42,499 nucleotides of DNA, taken from assembly GCA_031119205.1 (NCBI GenBank), contig JAVHYF010000035.1, positions 1-42,499 on the forward strand, written 5' to 3'. Positions 25,044 through 34,243 of the stretch are shown here, one piece after another. Position numbers and translations under genes: made by a program. Below the pieces are notes generated by a model, which saw nothing but the letters and a program-made list of their open reading frames with translations, ran no database searches and was not told the origin of the DNA. This DNA comes from Moraxellaceae bacterium. Lineage in GTDB: Bacteria; Pseudomonadota; Gammaproteobacteria; Burkholderiales; Rhodocyclaceae. Each line of letters starts with the position of its first letter. Position 1 is the first letter of the stretch.

Positions 25044-26318
25044 TCAGCCGATCTCGTGCTTGTCTTCCGGTGGCGTGAAGATGATGCGGGCGTGGCGCTG
25101 GTAGGTCCAGTACGACCAGGCCCAGTTCATCAGCACAGTGACGCGGTTGCGGAAACCGATCAGGAAGAAGATGTGGATGAACAGCCAGAACCACCAGGCC
25201 AGCAGGCCCGACAGACGCACCGGCCCGAGATCCACCACTGCCGCCATGCGGCCGATCGTCGCCAGTGAGCCCATGTGGCGGTAACGGAAGTCTGGCGCTT
25301 TCTGCCCTGCCAGGCGTGCTTTGATGACGCGTGCCACATGCGCTCCCATCTGCTTGGCCGCGGGCGCGACACCCGGCACGGGCTTGCCGTCCTGGCTCAC
25401 GGCAGCCAGGTCACCGGCCACGAAAATCTCGGGATGACCCGCAACGGACAGATCGGGCCCGACCGGCACCCTGCCCGCGCGGTCCAGTTCGACACCGAGG
25501 CTGCGTGCAAGCGGTGACGCGGCGACGCCGGCTGCCCACAGCACGGTGCGCGACGCGATCCGCTGCCCATTCACCAGCACGCCGTTCTCATCGATGGTCT
25601 CGACCCGACCACCTGTCATGACCTGCGCGCCAAGATGCTCAAGCTGTTTGCGCGCCTTTTCCGACAGGGACTCCGGAAATGCAGCCAGCACTCGCGGCCC
25701 TGCCTCGACCAGCAGCACGCGCGCGTGTGATGGATCGATATGGCGGAACTCCTGCTTGAGGGTATGCCGCGCGATCTCGGCCAGCGTGCCTGCCAGCTCG
25801 ACACCGGTTGGCCCACCTCCCACCACCACGAAGGTCAGCCAGGCATCACGCGCCGCCGGGTCGGTCGCCAGCTCGGCGCGCTCGAAGGCCATCAGCAAGC
25901 GGCGACGTATGATCAGGCCGTCCTCGAGAATCTTCAGTCCGGGCGCGTGCTCGGCCCAGGCGTCGTTGCCGAAGTAGGCGTGAGTCGCACCGGTTGCCAG
26001 CATCAGGCTGTCGTAGGCAATCTCGCTGCCATCCGCCAGCAACAGGCGGCGCTCGACGGCACGAACCTCGCGCACGTTGCCGAGGCGTACTTCAAGATTG
26101 CGCTGGCCGCGCAGGATATGACGAAGCGGTGCGGCAATATCCGGAGCCGACAGGCCCGCAGTCGCCACCTGGTACAGGAGGGGCTGGAAGACGTGGTGGT
26201 TGCGGCGATCGATGAGCGTGACGCGCACGGCGCTCTTTGCGAGTGCCCTCGCCGCCCACAAGCCGGCGAAGCCGCCGCCGACGATCACGACGTGCGGTAC
26301 TGCGGATGGTTGATGCAT
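25044..26318 (-). CDS. ndh: Type II NADH dehydrogenase (NDH-2) / FAD-dependent oxidoreductase
   Basis: The product is 424 residues from the ATG at 26318. The FAD-binding GxGxxG is VVIVGGGFAGLWAA at the N-terminus and the NADH-binding one is FVVVGGGPTGVELAG in the middle. EIFVAGDLAAV is the typical second FAD contact. The C-terminal region has hydrophobic segments (LLAWWFWLFIHIFFLIGF) that fix the enzyme to the inner membrane, as in NDH-2. It oxidises NADH and passes electrons to quinone without pumping protons. The frame opens further upstream to 26573, but that extension has no family similarity. It probably ends the bamE-dapB transcript, with a 118-nt gap to dapB. Confidence 0.9.
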   Translation of the reverse strand: MHQPSAVPHVVIVGGGFAGLWAARALAKSAVRVTLIDRRNHHVFQPLLYQVATAGLSAPDIAAPLRHILRGQRNLEVRLGNVREVRAVERRLLLADGSEIAYDSLMLATGATHAYFGNDAWAEHAPGLKILEDGLIIRRRLLMAFERAELATDPAARDAWLTFVVVGGGPTGVELAGTLAEIARHTLKQEFRHIDPSHARVLLVEAGPRVLAAFPESLSEKARKQLEHLGAQVMTGGRVETIDENGVLVNGQRIASRTVLWAAGVAASPLARSLGVELDRAGRVPVGPDLSVAGHPEIFVAGDLAAVSQDGKPVPGVAPAAKQMGAHVARVIKARLAGQKAPDFRYRHMGSLATIGRMAAVVDLGPVRLSGLLAWWFWLFIHIFFLIGFRNRVTVLMNWAWSYWTYQRHARIIFTPPEDKHEIG

Positions 26319-26436
26319 GGGAAGTCCCGGGTATGTCAAAGAAACCTGTATGCGCATGCGCAGCGGCTTCGGACATGACACCGGGCCGCGCGATCCACCG
26401 CGCGTTACCGGTTCGACACGGGACCTCGCGTGGTGT

Positions 26437-27258
<822 letters not shown>

Positions 27259-27274
27259 TTACTTCTACCGGCTT

Positions 27275-27685
27275 CTACTTCTTGCCGGCTTCGATTTCGA
27301 TCACGCGCGGCCCCTTCGGGATCGCAGGCGTTTGCGGCGCAGTGGCCGCCGTGACGTCACCGTCGACCCGCGACAGCTTGCTGTCAGCAAAGAACAGCGC
27401 CACGCGGCGTTGCTCGACCGGTCCCTTGCCGGGCGTGAAGCGATAGACATAGTCCCAGCGATCGGTACGGAAGGTGTCGATCAGCAAGGGCGAGCCCATG
27501 ATGAAGCGCACCTGCTCCTGCGTCATGCCGGGCTTGAGCTGCGCGAGCATTTCCTGCGTTACGTAGTTGCCCTGGCGCACGTCGATCTTGTAGGGCCATT
27601 GCGTGCCCGAGCACGCAGTCAGCGCTACGGACATGCACACGAAGGTGGCAGCGCGGCGGAGGAAGGTCGAAATGGTCTGGAACAT
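27275..27685 (-). CDS. bamE: Outer-membrane assembly lipoprotein BamE (SmpA/OmlA)
   Basis: The product is 136 residues. The signal ends in a lipobox LTAC with a modified cysteine, so it is an outer-membrane lipoprotein. The core [20 protein letters not shown], then [21 protein letters not shown] and WDYVYRF, matches BamE. BamE supports the Bam complex that inserts beta-barrel proteins. The C-terminus is extended by an Ala/Thr/Pro-rich tail (about 25 residues). The start could also be an ATG at 27724; 27685 is chosen because it sits directly before a normal signal peptide. Divergent from fur across a short promoter region, as in many gammaproteobacteria. Confidence 0.95.
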   Translation of the reverse strand: MFQTISTFLRRAATFVCMSVALTACSGTQWPYKIDVRQGNYVTQEMLAQLKPGMTQEQVRFIMGSPLLIDTFRTDRWDYVYRFTPGKGPVEQRRVALFFADSKLSRVDGDVTAATAPQTPAIPKGPRVIEIEAGKK

Positions 27686-27734
27686 GAGGAAGCGATCGGG
27701 TCTCGGTGCCGGGAGCATCGACACGTTGGTCGCG

Positions 27735-27764
27735 TTCCAAGGCAGGGCGGGAAACTATATCATA
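27735..27764. promoter_or_regulatory. Divergent promoter region of bamE and fur
   Basis: For fur, TTCCAA (27735-27740) and TATCAT (27758-27763) are 17 bp apart. On the minus strand TATGAT (27764-27759) can serve as the -10 for bamE, so the two -10 boxes overlap. No Fur box is visible here. Confidence 0.45.
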
Positions 27765-27798
27765 GGCACCCCCGACGACTGCCCTGACGGAGCCCGCG

Positions 27799-28224
27799 AT
27801 GGCCACCCCGCAAAGCCTCAAGAACATGGGCCTCAAGGCCACCCTGCCGCGCCTGAAGATCCTCGATCTGTTCCAGCGCAGCAACGAACGCCACCTGACT
27901 GCCGAAGACGTGTACCGCATGCTGCTGGACGAACAGCTGGATGTGGGCCTGGCAACCATCTACCGCGTGCTGACGCAGTTCGAGCAAGCCGGCCTGCTGA
28001 AGCGTCACCACTTCGAGTCCGGCAAGGCCGTGTTCGAGCTCAACGAAGGTAACCACCACGACCACATCGTGTGCGTGTCCTGCGGCAAGGTCGAAGAGTT
28101 CTTCGACCCCACCATCGAGGACCGCCAGCACGAAGTCGCCGAGAAGCTGGGCTACAAGCTGCGCGACCATGCGATGCATCTTTACGGCGTCTGCAGCGAT
28201 TGCACGACCAAGGAAAAGAAATAG
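27799..28224 (+). CDS. fur: Ferric uptake regulator Fur
   Basis: The product is 141 residues. The winged-helix DNA-binding part holds [15 protein letters not shown] and [19 protein letters not shown]. The metal-binding part has [16 protein letters not shown] and the C-terminal CSDC pair. Fur is a cytoplasmic iron-sensing repressor that, with Fe(II), blocks iron-uptake genes. The Fur-box-like sites before fbpA at 4679-4715 are likely targets. The gene is divergent from bamE and ends in a strong bidirectional terminator. Confidence 0.97.
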   Translation: MATPQSLKNMGLKATLPRLKILDLFQRSNERHLTAEDVYRMLLDEQLDVGLATIYRVLTQFEQAGLLKRHHFESGKAVFELNEGNHHDHIVCVSCGKVEEFFDPTIEDRQHEVAEKLGYKLRDHAMHLYGVCSDCTTKEKK

Positions 28225-28240
28225 TCGCGCTGTCGCCCTG

Positions 28241-28279
28241 CCAACAAAAAGGCCACGCAATGCGTGGCCTTTTTGTTGG
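28241..28279. terminator. Bidirectional terminator between fur and uxaA
   Basis: A perfect 19-bp inverted repeat (28241-28259 with 28261-28279) contains AAAAAGGCCACGCA and its complement. The runs of A and T give both directions a T-tract. It separates the convergent fur and uxaA genes. Confidence 0.93.
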
Positions 28280-28291
28280 GCGGTACCCGAC

Positions 28292-29830
28292 TCACATCAC
28301 CGGGCCGATCTGCCAGGGCAGGAACTCGTCGTTACCGTAGCCCAGCACTTCACTGCGTGTCTTCTCACCAGAGGCATGCGCCAGGATGGCATCGAAGATG
28401 CGCTGGCTGATCACCGGCATCGGCACACCGTCGATCAGGTCGCCACAGTTCACGTCCATGTCGTCGCGCTGGCGATTCCACAAGGCGTTGTTGGTGGCGA
28501 ATTTGATGGTCGGCACACCTGCACAACCGAAGGCTGAACCACGGCCGGTGGTGAAACAGATGAGCTGCGCGCCACCTGCGGCCTGGCCGGTCGCCGACAC
28601 GGGGTCATAGCCTGGCGTGTCCATGTACACGAAGCCCTGCTTGTCGATCTGCTCGGCGTACTCATACACCGCTTCCAGCGTGCTGGTGCCGCCCTTGGCG
28701 ACCGCGCCCAGCGACTTTTCGAGAATCGTCGTGAGGCCACCTGCCTTGTTGCCGACCGACGGGTTGTTGTCCATTTCGCCGCCGTTGCGGGCGACGTAGT
28801 CCTTCCACCACTCGATGCGGGCCAGCAGCTTCTCGGCCACCGCAGTGCTGGCCGCACGGCGCGTCAGCAAGTGCTCGGCGCCGTAGATCTCGGGCGTCTC
28901 GGACAGGATGGCGGTCGCGCCATGCGCCACCAGCATGTCGACAGCACCGCCCAGTGCGGGGTTGGCCGTGATGCCCGAGTAACCGTCGGAGCCACCGCAG
29001 TTCAGACCTACGATCAGCTTCGACAGCGGCGCCTCCTGGCGCTCGAACTGGTTGGCGACCGGCAGCATGGCCTGGATGCGCTCGATGCCGACCTTGATCG
29101 CCTGCGAGGTGCCACCCAGGTCCTGGATGTTCACGCTCTGCAGCATGCCGGGGGCGTGACCTTTCAGCTCATCCACCAGCGGCGCGATCTGGTTCATCTC
29201 GCAGCCGAGGCCGACGAACAGCACGCCAGCGAAGTTCGCGTGCTTGGCATAGCCAAGCATGGTCCGTCGCAGCACCGCCATGCCTTCCGTGCCACCCATG
29301 CCGCAACCCAGCGGATGCGGCAGGCCGACGACACCATCGATGTTCGGGTACTCGGCCAGCAGCTTGCGGTCGAAATGGCTGGCGATGCCGCGCACCACCG
29401 TCGCCGAACAATTCACCGAGGCGATGATGGCGATGTAATTGCGGGTGCCGACACGGCCGTCCGGCCGTACATAGCCGCGGAAAGTCGCCGGTCTGTCGAT
29501 CTTCGCCGCCGGATGCACTTCGGTGCCGAACGCATGGGTGCGCTCGAACTCGCCGACCACAAGGTTCTGCGTATGCACGTGCTCGCCCGGCGCGATGTCC
29601 GCCTTGGCGAAGCCGATGATCTGGTTGTAGCGCCGCACCACGCCACCCTTGGCGATGGCACGGGTCGCCACCTTGTGGCCGGGCGGAATCAGGCCACGCA
29701 CGGTGATGCCCTCTTCCGCCAGCTCGGTACCGGAAATGAGCTGGGCGGTGGCAATCACCACGTCGTCATTGGCGTGCAGGCGGATGAATTGGCGGGTAGC
29801 GGGTCGGGCCGCAACGGTCGCGTCGCTCAT
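28292..29830 (-). CDS. uxaA: Altronate dehydratase UxaA
   Basis: The product is 512 residues. It begins with a SAF-type domain (about residues 15-90) and continues with the altronate/galactarate dehydratase core: GYVRPDGRVGTRNYIAI, NCSATVVRGIA, HPLGCGMGG, GLGCEMNQI, VGLNCGGSDGYSGITANP and EMDNNPSVGNKAGGLTT. It converts D-altronate to 2-keto-3-deoxygluconate in the galacturonate pathway in the cytoplasm, with an iron cofactor in the family. Length is normal. The ATG follows a GAAGGAGTCC ribosome site. It sits 12 nt after uxaB on the same strand, so the two form an operon. Its product feeds KdgK, encoded upstream. Confidence 0.95.
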   Translation of the reverse strand: MSDATVAARPATRQFIRLHANDDVVIATAQLISGTELAEEGITVRGLIPPGHKVATRAIAKGGVVRRYNQIIGFAKADIAPGEHVHTQNLVVGEFERTHAFGTEVHPAAKIDRPATFRGYVRPDGRVGTRNYIAIIASVNCSATVVRGIASHFDRKLLAEYPNIDGVVGLPHPLGCGMGGTEGMAVLRRTMLGYAKHANFAGVLFVGLGCEMNQIAPLVDELKGHAPGMLQSVNIQDLGGTSQAIKVGIERIQAMLPVANQFERQEAPLSKLIVGLNCGGSDGYSGITANPALGGAVDMLVAHGATAILSETPEIYGAEHLLTRRAASTAVAEKLLARIEWWKDYVARNGGEMDNNPSVGNKAGGLTTILEKSLGAVAKGGTSTLEAVYEYAEQIDKQGFVYMDTPGYDPVSATGQAAGGAQLICFTTGRGSAFGCAGVPTIKFATNNALWNRQRDDMDVNCGDLIDGVPMPVISQRIFDAILAHASGEKTRSEVLGYGNDEFLPWQIGPVM

Positions 29831-29842
29831 CGTAGGACTCCT

Positions 29843-31354
29843 TCAGGCAAGCAGTGCACGCAAGGCCGGGCGCATGCCCTCGCGCAAAATCGTTTCAAGC
29901 GGTTGTGCCACCTTGTCGGCAAGACCGGGCACCGCCTTGAGGTCCTCACCCCACAGACGGACGTCACCCAGCACGCGACCAACCAGGGCGGCCGTGTCCT
30001 GATCCTGCTCCCAGCTACGCCAGGCTTCGGCCCACACGCCGAGCACGTCCGGGTTGTCGCGGATCACGTAAGACTTGTCGCCACGGGCGCCGACATAGTC
30101 GCCGCGCTCGTCGAAGCGACCGCGGTAGAAAGCCAGCAGTGCGGCCAGCGAGAAGGCCAGCGCAGCGGGCGCCTGGCCATGTTCGCGCACATGGTCCTTG
30201 ACCGTCGGCAGCACGCGCACCTGCCACTTCGAGACCGAATTCAGCGAAATGGAAATCAGCTCGTGGCGGATGTGCGGGTTGGCAAAACGCTCCATGATCG
30301 TTCTGGCATAGCCCATGCGCTCTGCATCCGGCAAGTCCAGGCAGGGCACGATCTCGTCGAACATCAGCTTCTGCAGGTAGGCCGACACCTCGGCGTCCGA
30401 CGTCATTTCCAGCACGGTATCCAGGCTGGCGAGGTAGGCCGCCAGCGCACTTGCCGTATGAGCACCGTTGAGCACGCGCACCTTGCGGGTGCGGTAGGGC
30501 TGCAGGTCGTCGGTCCAGATCACGTCCAGACCCGCCTTGTGCAGCGGAAACTCTTCCGCCAGGGCGCTAGGCCCTTCGATCACCCACAGGTGGAAAGGCT
30601 CGGCCGCCACCATCAGCGGATCGTCGTAGCCCTGCTCGGCAAACTGCGCGTCCGCTTCACCGGCAGGAAAGCCGGGAACGATGCGGTCGACCAGCGTATT
30701 GCAGAAGTGGTTGTGCTCCTGCACCCAGGCAACGAACTCCGTCGGCAGTTTCCAGTCCTGTGCATGCTTCAGGACGATCTGGCGCAGATTGCTGCCGTTG
30801 GCTTCAATCAGCTCGCAAGGCAGGAACACGAGGCCGGTTGCGGCAGAGCCGCCCAGCGTCTTGAAGCGGTGCAACAGCAAGGCCGCGACCTTGGCCGGGA
30901 AGCCCTGCGGGCAGCGCGCCTCGTCCAGCGCTTCCTCCACGTAGGCAATGCCGGCTTCAGTGGTATTCGAGATCACGAAACGCGTGGCCGGGTCTGCCGC
31001 TTTCGCCAGCATCGCCGCCCAGTCCGCGTAGGGGTTCAGGGCATCGTCCACGCAACTGACGATGCGGCGCGATTCGACCACCTTGCCGCCCTGCAGGCCG
31101 CGCAGCAGCACGGTGTACAGGCCGTCCTGGGCACGCAGCTTGTCGGCAAGGCCGCGATCCAGCGGCTGCGCGATGGTGACGCGACCGTTGAACAGGCCTT
31201 GACCGTTGGTGACGTCGATCATCCAGTCCGCGAATGCGCGCAGGAAGTTGCCGTCACCGATCTGGAGAATGCCCACAGGCGGCTTCGGGCTCGGCGTTGC
31301 GGCCTCGGCACGGAATTTCTGGCTATCGAAGAGTCGGCGGTTCAGGCTGGTCAC
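29843..31354 (-). CDS. uxaB: Tagaturonate reductase UxaB
   Basis: The product is 503 residues and belongs to the long-chain mannitol dehydrogenase family. It reduces D-tagaturonate to D-altronate with NADH. Conserved blocks are ILQIGDGNFLRAFADWMID, LPCELIEANG, EHNHFCNTLVDRIVPGFP and KVRVLNGAHTASALAAYL. The frame extends to a TTG at 31396 and an ATG at 31384. I place the start at GTG 31354 because it has GGAG upstream and gives TSLNRRLF, which lines up with the TLNRRDF start of the E. coli enzyme. The longer versions would translate a TTGTCTGACAA dyad, which is better read as an operator. The related fructuronate reductase is the main alternative. Confidence 0.92.
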   Translation of the reverse strand: MTSLNRRLFDSQKFRAEAATPSPKPPVGILQIGDGNFLRAFADWMIDVTNGQGLFNGRVTIAQPLDRGLADKLRAQDGLYTVLLRGLQGGKVVESRRIVSCVDDALNPYADWAAMLAKAADPATRFVISNTTEAGIAYVEEALDEARCPQGFPAKVAALLLHRFKTLGGSAATGLVFLPCELIEANGSNLRQIVLKHAQDWKLPTEFVAWVQEHNHFCNTLVDRIVPGFPAGEADAQFAEQGYDDPLMVAAEPFHLWVIEGPSALAEEFPLHKAGLDVIWTDDLQPYRTRKVRVLNGAHTASALAAYLASLDTVLEMTSDAEVSAYLQKLMFDEIVPCLDLPDAERMGYARTIMERFANPHIRHELISISLNSVSKWQVRVLPTVKDHVREHGQAPAALAFSLAALLAFYRGRFDERGDYVGARGDKSYVIRDNPDVLGVWAEAWRSWEQDQDTAALVGRVLGDVRLWGEDLKAVPGLADKVAQPLETILREGMRPALRALLA

Positions 31355-31385
31355 AAAGGTCTCCACACAGGTCGCCAGACACATG

Positions 31386-31396
31386 TTGTCTGACAA
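31386..31396. promoter_or_regulatory. Candidate GntR-type operator upstream of uxaB
   Basis: TTGTC-T-GACAA is a perfect dyad 32 nt upstream of the uxaB start. The layout fits FadR-subfamily GntR regulators such as UxuR/ExuR. Similar sites occur at 31430-31439 and 32568-32576. Confidence 0.55.
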
Positions 31397-31429
31397 ATGC
31401 GCTTATTTTGACAGAAGCACCCTCAAACG

Positions 31430-31439
31430 GGTCTGACAA
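31430..31439. promoter_or_regulatory. Second, imperfect TGTC-N-GACA-like site upstream of uxaB
   Basis: GGTCTGACAA matches the dyad at 31386-31396 with one weaker half. The centre-to-centre distance is about 44 bp, close to four helical turns. Confidence 0.4.
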
Positions 31440-31452
31440 GATCAATTTTTAC

Positions 31453-31474
31453 TTTGTGGGAGCGTACCCACAAA
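31453..31474. repeat. REP-like palindrome
   Basis: TTTGTGGG-AGCGTA-CCCACAAA is a perfect 8-bp hairpin. The TGTGGGAGCG core resembles the extragenic palindromic repeats common in pseudomonads and xanthomonads. A single copy is seen in the window, so this is tentative. Confidence 0.35.
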
Positions 31475-31506
31475 ACAAGGCGCCGACCTCAGATGGGGGT
31501 CGGCGC
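31471..31506 (-). terminator. Terminator after kdgK
   Basis: GCGCCGACC (31480-31488) pairs with GGTCGGCGC (31498-31506). On the minus strand the stem is followed by CTTGTTTTG. It lies 29 nt after the kdgK stop and separates it from the uxaBA unit. Confidence 0.8.
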
Positions 31507-31534
31507 AGAGGTCATCAAGTCCGGGCGATGGCGG

Positions 31535-32470
31535 TCAGACGAAGAAGAAGACCGGCATGGCCTCGCGCGGGATGATTGCGCCCGGATGTTGGACCACGAT
31601 GGAAGCGATTTTGTTGCCCGAGCGCGCTGCCAGCTCGGGCGAATTGCCCTGCAGGCGGGCTGCCAGATAACCGCCCGCAAAGGAATCGCCTGCCCCGGTA
31701 GTGTCGACCACTTTCGGCACCTTGAACACCGGCACCGACAGCGGCTCCATGCCGCGGATGCGCACCAGCGTCGGCTCGGCGCCACGCTTGATCACGACCT
31801 CTTCACAGGCCAGCGAATAGGCATGCGCCAGGGCGCTGCCCTCGTCCAGCCCGTACAACGCGGCATTGTCGTCCAGGGTGATCAGCGTCATGTCGCAATT
31901 GGCGAAGGCGCGGTCGTACCAGAACGGCGGATCATCATCGCGCCACAGCCGGGCACGGAAGTTGTTGTCGAAGATGACCTTGCCACCACGGGCACGGAAT
32001 CGTTCGATCAACGAGAACAGGCGCTCGCGGCCTGCCGGGGGCAGCACGGCCAGGCTGATGCCGCTGAAATAGATCGCATCGAGCTTGTCGAGCTCGTCTT
32101 CCAGCGGGCTGCTGGCGCCTTCGAAATAGCCACGGGCAGCGCTGGCATCGCGCCAGTAGTAGAAGGTGCGCTCGCCGCTCTCATCCACCTGGATGGTGTA
32201 GAGGCCGGGCATGCGCCCCTCTTCACGCAACACCATGTGGGTATCGATACCTTCGTCCTGCCAGGCAGCGATCATCGCCTGGCTGTAGGCGTCCGTACCG
32301 AGCTGGGTAGCGTAGGACACCTTGATGCCGCCTTCGGCACCGATCCGGCCGAGATAGACCGCGGTATTCAGGGTGTCGCCACCAAAATGCTGATGCATGG
32401 TGCCGAACATCTGGCCGCGCATCTCGATCATGCACTCGCCCAACAGGGCGATCCGGCATTTCACTTCCAT
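31535..32470 (-). CDS. kdgK: 2-dehydro-3-deoxygluconokinase KdgK
   Basis: The product is 311 residues and is a PfkB-family sugar kinase. The start RIALLGECMIEMRG and HFGGDTLNTAVYLGRIG match KdgK. The C-terminal active-site motif is VDTTGAGDSFAGGYLAA, with the GAGD catalytic aspartate. It phosphorylates 2-keto-3-deoxygluconate to KDPG, the step after altronate dehydratase. The ATG at 32470 lies behind an A-rich stretch with no obvious Shine-Dalgarno site. A terminator separates it from uxaB, so it is a separate transcript. The shared dyad upstream (32568-32576) suggests the same regulator. The KDPG aldolase is not in the window. Confidence 0.93.
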   Translation of the reverse strand: MEVKCRIALLGECMIEMRGQMFGTMHQHFGGDTLNTAVYLGRIGAEGGIKVSYATQLGTDAYSQAMIAAWQDEGIDTHMVLREEGRMPGLYTIQVDESGERTFYYWRDASAARGYFEGASSPLEDELDKLDAIYFSGISLAVLPPAGRERLFSLIERFRARGGKVIFDNNFRARLWRDDDPPFWYDRAFANCDMTLITLDDNAALYGLDEGSALAHAYSLACEEVVIKRGAEPTLVRIRGMEPLSVPVFKVPKVVDTTGAGDSFAGGYLAARLQGNSPELAARSGNKIASIVVQHPGAIIPREAMPVFFFV

Positions 32471-32780
32471 TTTTTATTGGCCTGTACTGAGGAAATTTCA
32501 TCCTGGCAGGGCGAATGATCGCACGGCCACCGAAGCCGTTGCGCAAGTTCGACAAAAGCTTGCGCACTGTCAGACACGACAGGTTTACGGCGGCGCCAAC
32601 CGGAATATTGACGACTTTCGCACATTCCCCGCGCAACGGGCGCCGTTGCGGCTCAAGGCAGCTATGACTAAAGCCGTAGAAAAACCGTGCGCAGGGCTAG
32701 AATCGCCCCACGCGCCGCCATGACGGCAATGGCAGGCGCGGGGAGACAAGCCGACGAAGCGCGGCCTATAAACGATAGAC
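32471..32780. other. Divergent intergenic region between kdgK and the secretion-like operon
   Basis: These 310 bp carry no credible gene. They hold an inverted repeat GCGCAAG-N11-CTTGCGC (32541-32565), the TGTCAGACA dyad next to it, and TAGAAT at 32698-32703, a possible -10 for the plus-strand operon with only a poor -35. Confidence 0.45.
32568..32576. promoter_or_regulatory. Candidate GntR-type operator upstream of kdgK
   Basis: TGTC-A-GACA is a perfect 9-bp dyad 98 nt upstream of the kdgK start, of the same type as the uxaB site. A 7-bp inverted repeat abuts it. Confidence 0.45.
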
Positions 32781-34214
32781 ATGAAGCCGACACCCACGCA
32801 GGCAAACCTGACCGTGGTGCCCCGCCCCTCCGGCGGCACGACCCAAGCCAGTCCGGAACGCATCCGGGTGCTGGATTGCGTCAACACGGCACTCGCTCAG
32901 GAAAAGCTGTCGCTCGCGGCCACCGCAGTGGCCGGAGAACTGGCGCGTGCCTTTGCCTGTGAGCACGTAGTCATCGGCTTCCTGCGCGGCCAGGTCAGCC
33001 GTGTGACGGCCTGGTCCGGCACCGCCGATCTGCGCCAGGAATTCCAGCTCGTGCGGCGCGTGTCGGCCGCCATGGACGAGGCGCTGGACCAGCACAGCAC
33101 CCTGCGCTACCCGCCACAGGCCGACGACCCGCCGCGCATCACCCTGATGCACGCCGAACTGGCCGCCGATACGGCCAGCGCGCTGTGTACCCTGCCGCTG
33201 CCGGCACGCGGGCGTGCCATCGGCGCACTCACCCTGATCCGCCGCGCGGACAAGCCCTGGCAGGTCGACGAGATCCTTGCCCTCGAAAAACTGGTCACCA
33301 CGATCGGCCCGGTGCTGGAGCTCAAGCTCCTGAGCCAGGAATCCGCCTGGGTCCGCCTGCGTCATGACATCCGCGACTTCACCAGCCGCCTGACTTCTGC
33401 CGGACACGTCCGTAGCAAGTTCGTCGTGCTGGGGCTGGCCCTGCTCATCGCGGCGCTGACCTTGGTGCCGGTGACCGAGAACGTCACCGCCAACGCGCGC
33501 ACCGAGGGCCAGATCCAGCGCAGCCTGTCGGCACCTGCGGACAGCTTCCTGCAGGAGGTGTTCGTCCACCCGGGCGACACCGTGAAGCAGGGGCAGGTCC
33601 TGCTACGCCTGGCCGACGAGGAATTGCTGGCCCAGCAACGCCGCCTGGAAGCCGAGCTCGCGCAGGCTCAGAGCGAAATGGCCGAGGCCTTCGCCCGCCA
33701 GGACCGCAGCCGCATGGTGGCCGCGCAGGCCAAGACCGCCGAGACCGGCGCCGCACTGAGCCTGGTGGCCCAACAGCTGGCCCGCACCAGCGTGCTGGCG
33801 CCGTTCGATGGCGTGATCATCAAGGGCGACCTGCAGCAACTGGTCGGCGCACCCGTCAAACGTGGCGACCCGCTGCTGACACTCGCGCCGAACACCGCTT
33901 ACCGCGTCGTCCTGCAGGTGGAAGACCGCGACGTCGCCGAATTGCGTCCCGGCATGCAGGGCGCCCTGACGCTGTCGGCCATGCCGGGCGAATCCCTGCC
34001 CATCCTCGTCGAGCGCGTCACCCCGGTCGCCCAGGTGGAGGACGGTCGCAATGTCTTCGAAGTACGTGCCCGCCTGCTCGGCGCTCACGCCGGCCTGCGC
34101 CCGGGGCTGGAAGGCGTCGCCAAGATCGGCCTTGGCCGCGCGCCGCTGGCGCAGGTAGCCGGTGGCCGACTGGCTGACTGGCTGCGCTTCCAGAGCTGGA
34201 AGCTGCTGGGCTAG
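32781..34214 (+). CDS. GAF domain - transmembrane - HlyD-type adaptor fusion protein
   Basis: The product is 477 residues. Residues about 30-185 form a GAF-like domain (FACEHVVIGFLRG, ALCTLPLPARGRAIGALTLI, VDEILALEKLVTTIGPVLELK), which would be cytoplasmic. A membrane helix is at about 214-232 (FVVLGLALLIAALTLVPVT). The periplasmic part has a lipoyl/barrel-sandwich hybrid (LQEVFVHPGDTVKQGQVLLRL), a coiled-coil hairpin rich in Gln/Glu/Ala (about 280-335), and VLAPFDGVIIKGDLQQLVGAPVKRGDPLLTL with a beta-barrel domain. Adaptors of the HlyD class bridge inner-membrane transporters and outer-membrane channels. A GAF sensor fused in front is unusual. It heads the operon; the next gene starts 30 nt on. 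No good ribosome site precedes the ATG. Ligand and partner are unknown. Confidence 0.82.
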   Translation: MKPTPTQANLTVVPRPSGGTTQASPERIRVLDCVNTALAQEKLSLAATAVAGELARAFACEHVVIGFLRGQVSRVTAWSGTADLRQEFQLVRRVSAAMDEALDQHSTLRYPPQADDPPRITLMHAELAADTASALCTLPLPARGRAIGALTLIRRADKPWQVDEILALEKLVTTIGPVLELKLLSQESAWVRLRHDIRDFTSRLTSAGHVRSKFVVLGLALLIAALTLVPVTENVTANARTEGQIQRSLSAPADSFLQEVFVHPGDTVKQGQVLLRLADEELLAQQRRLEAELAQAQSEMAEAFARQDRSRMVAAQAKTAETGAALSLVAQQLARTSVLAPFDGVIIKGDLQQLVGAPVKRGDPLLTLAPNTAYRVVLQVEDRDVAELRPGMQGALTLSAMPGESLPILVERVTPVAQVEDGRNVFEVRARLLGAHAGLRPGLEGVAKIGLGRAPLAQVAGGRLADWLRFQSWKLLG

Positions 34215-34243
34215 CACCCCGACTCGCCCGCCCAGTCCCGGCC

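Noticed and set aside
28871-31393. An 840-codon plus-strand open frame opposite uxaA and uxaB
   Set aside because: Antisense shadow; it spans two unmistakable enzyme genes and the gap between them.
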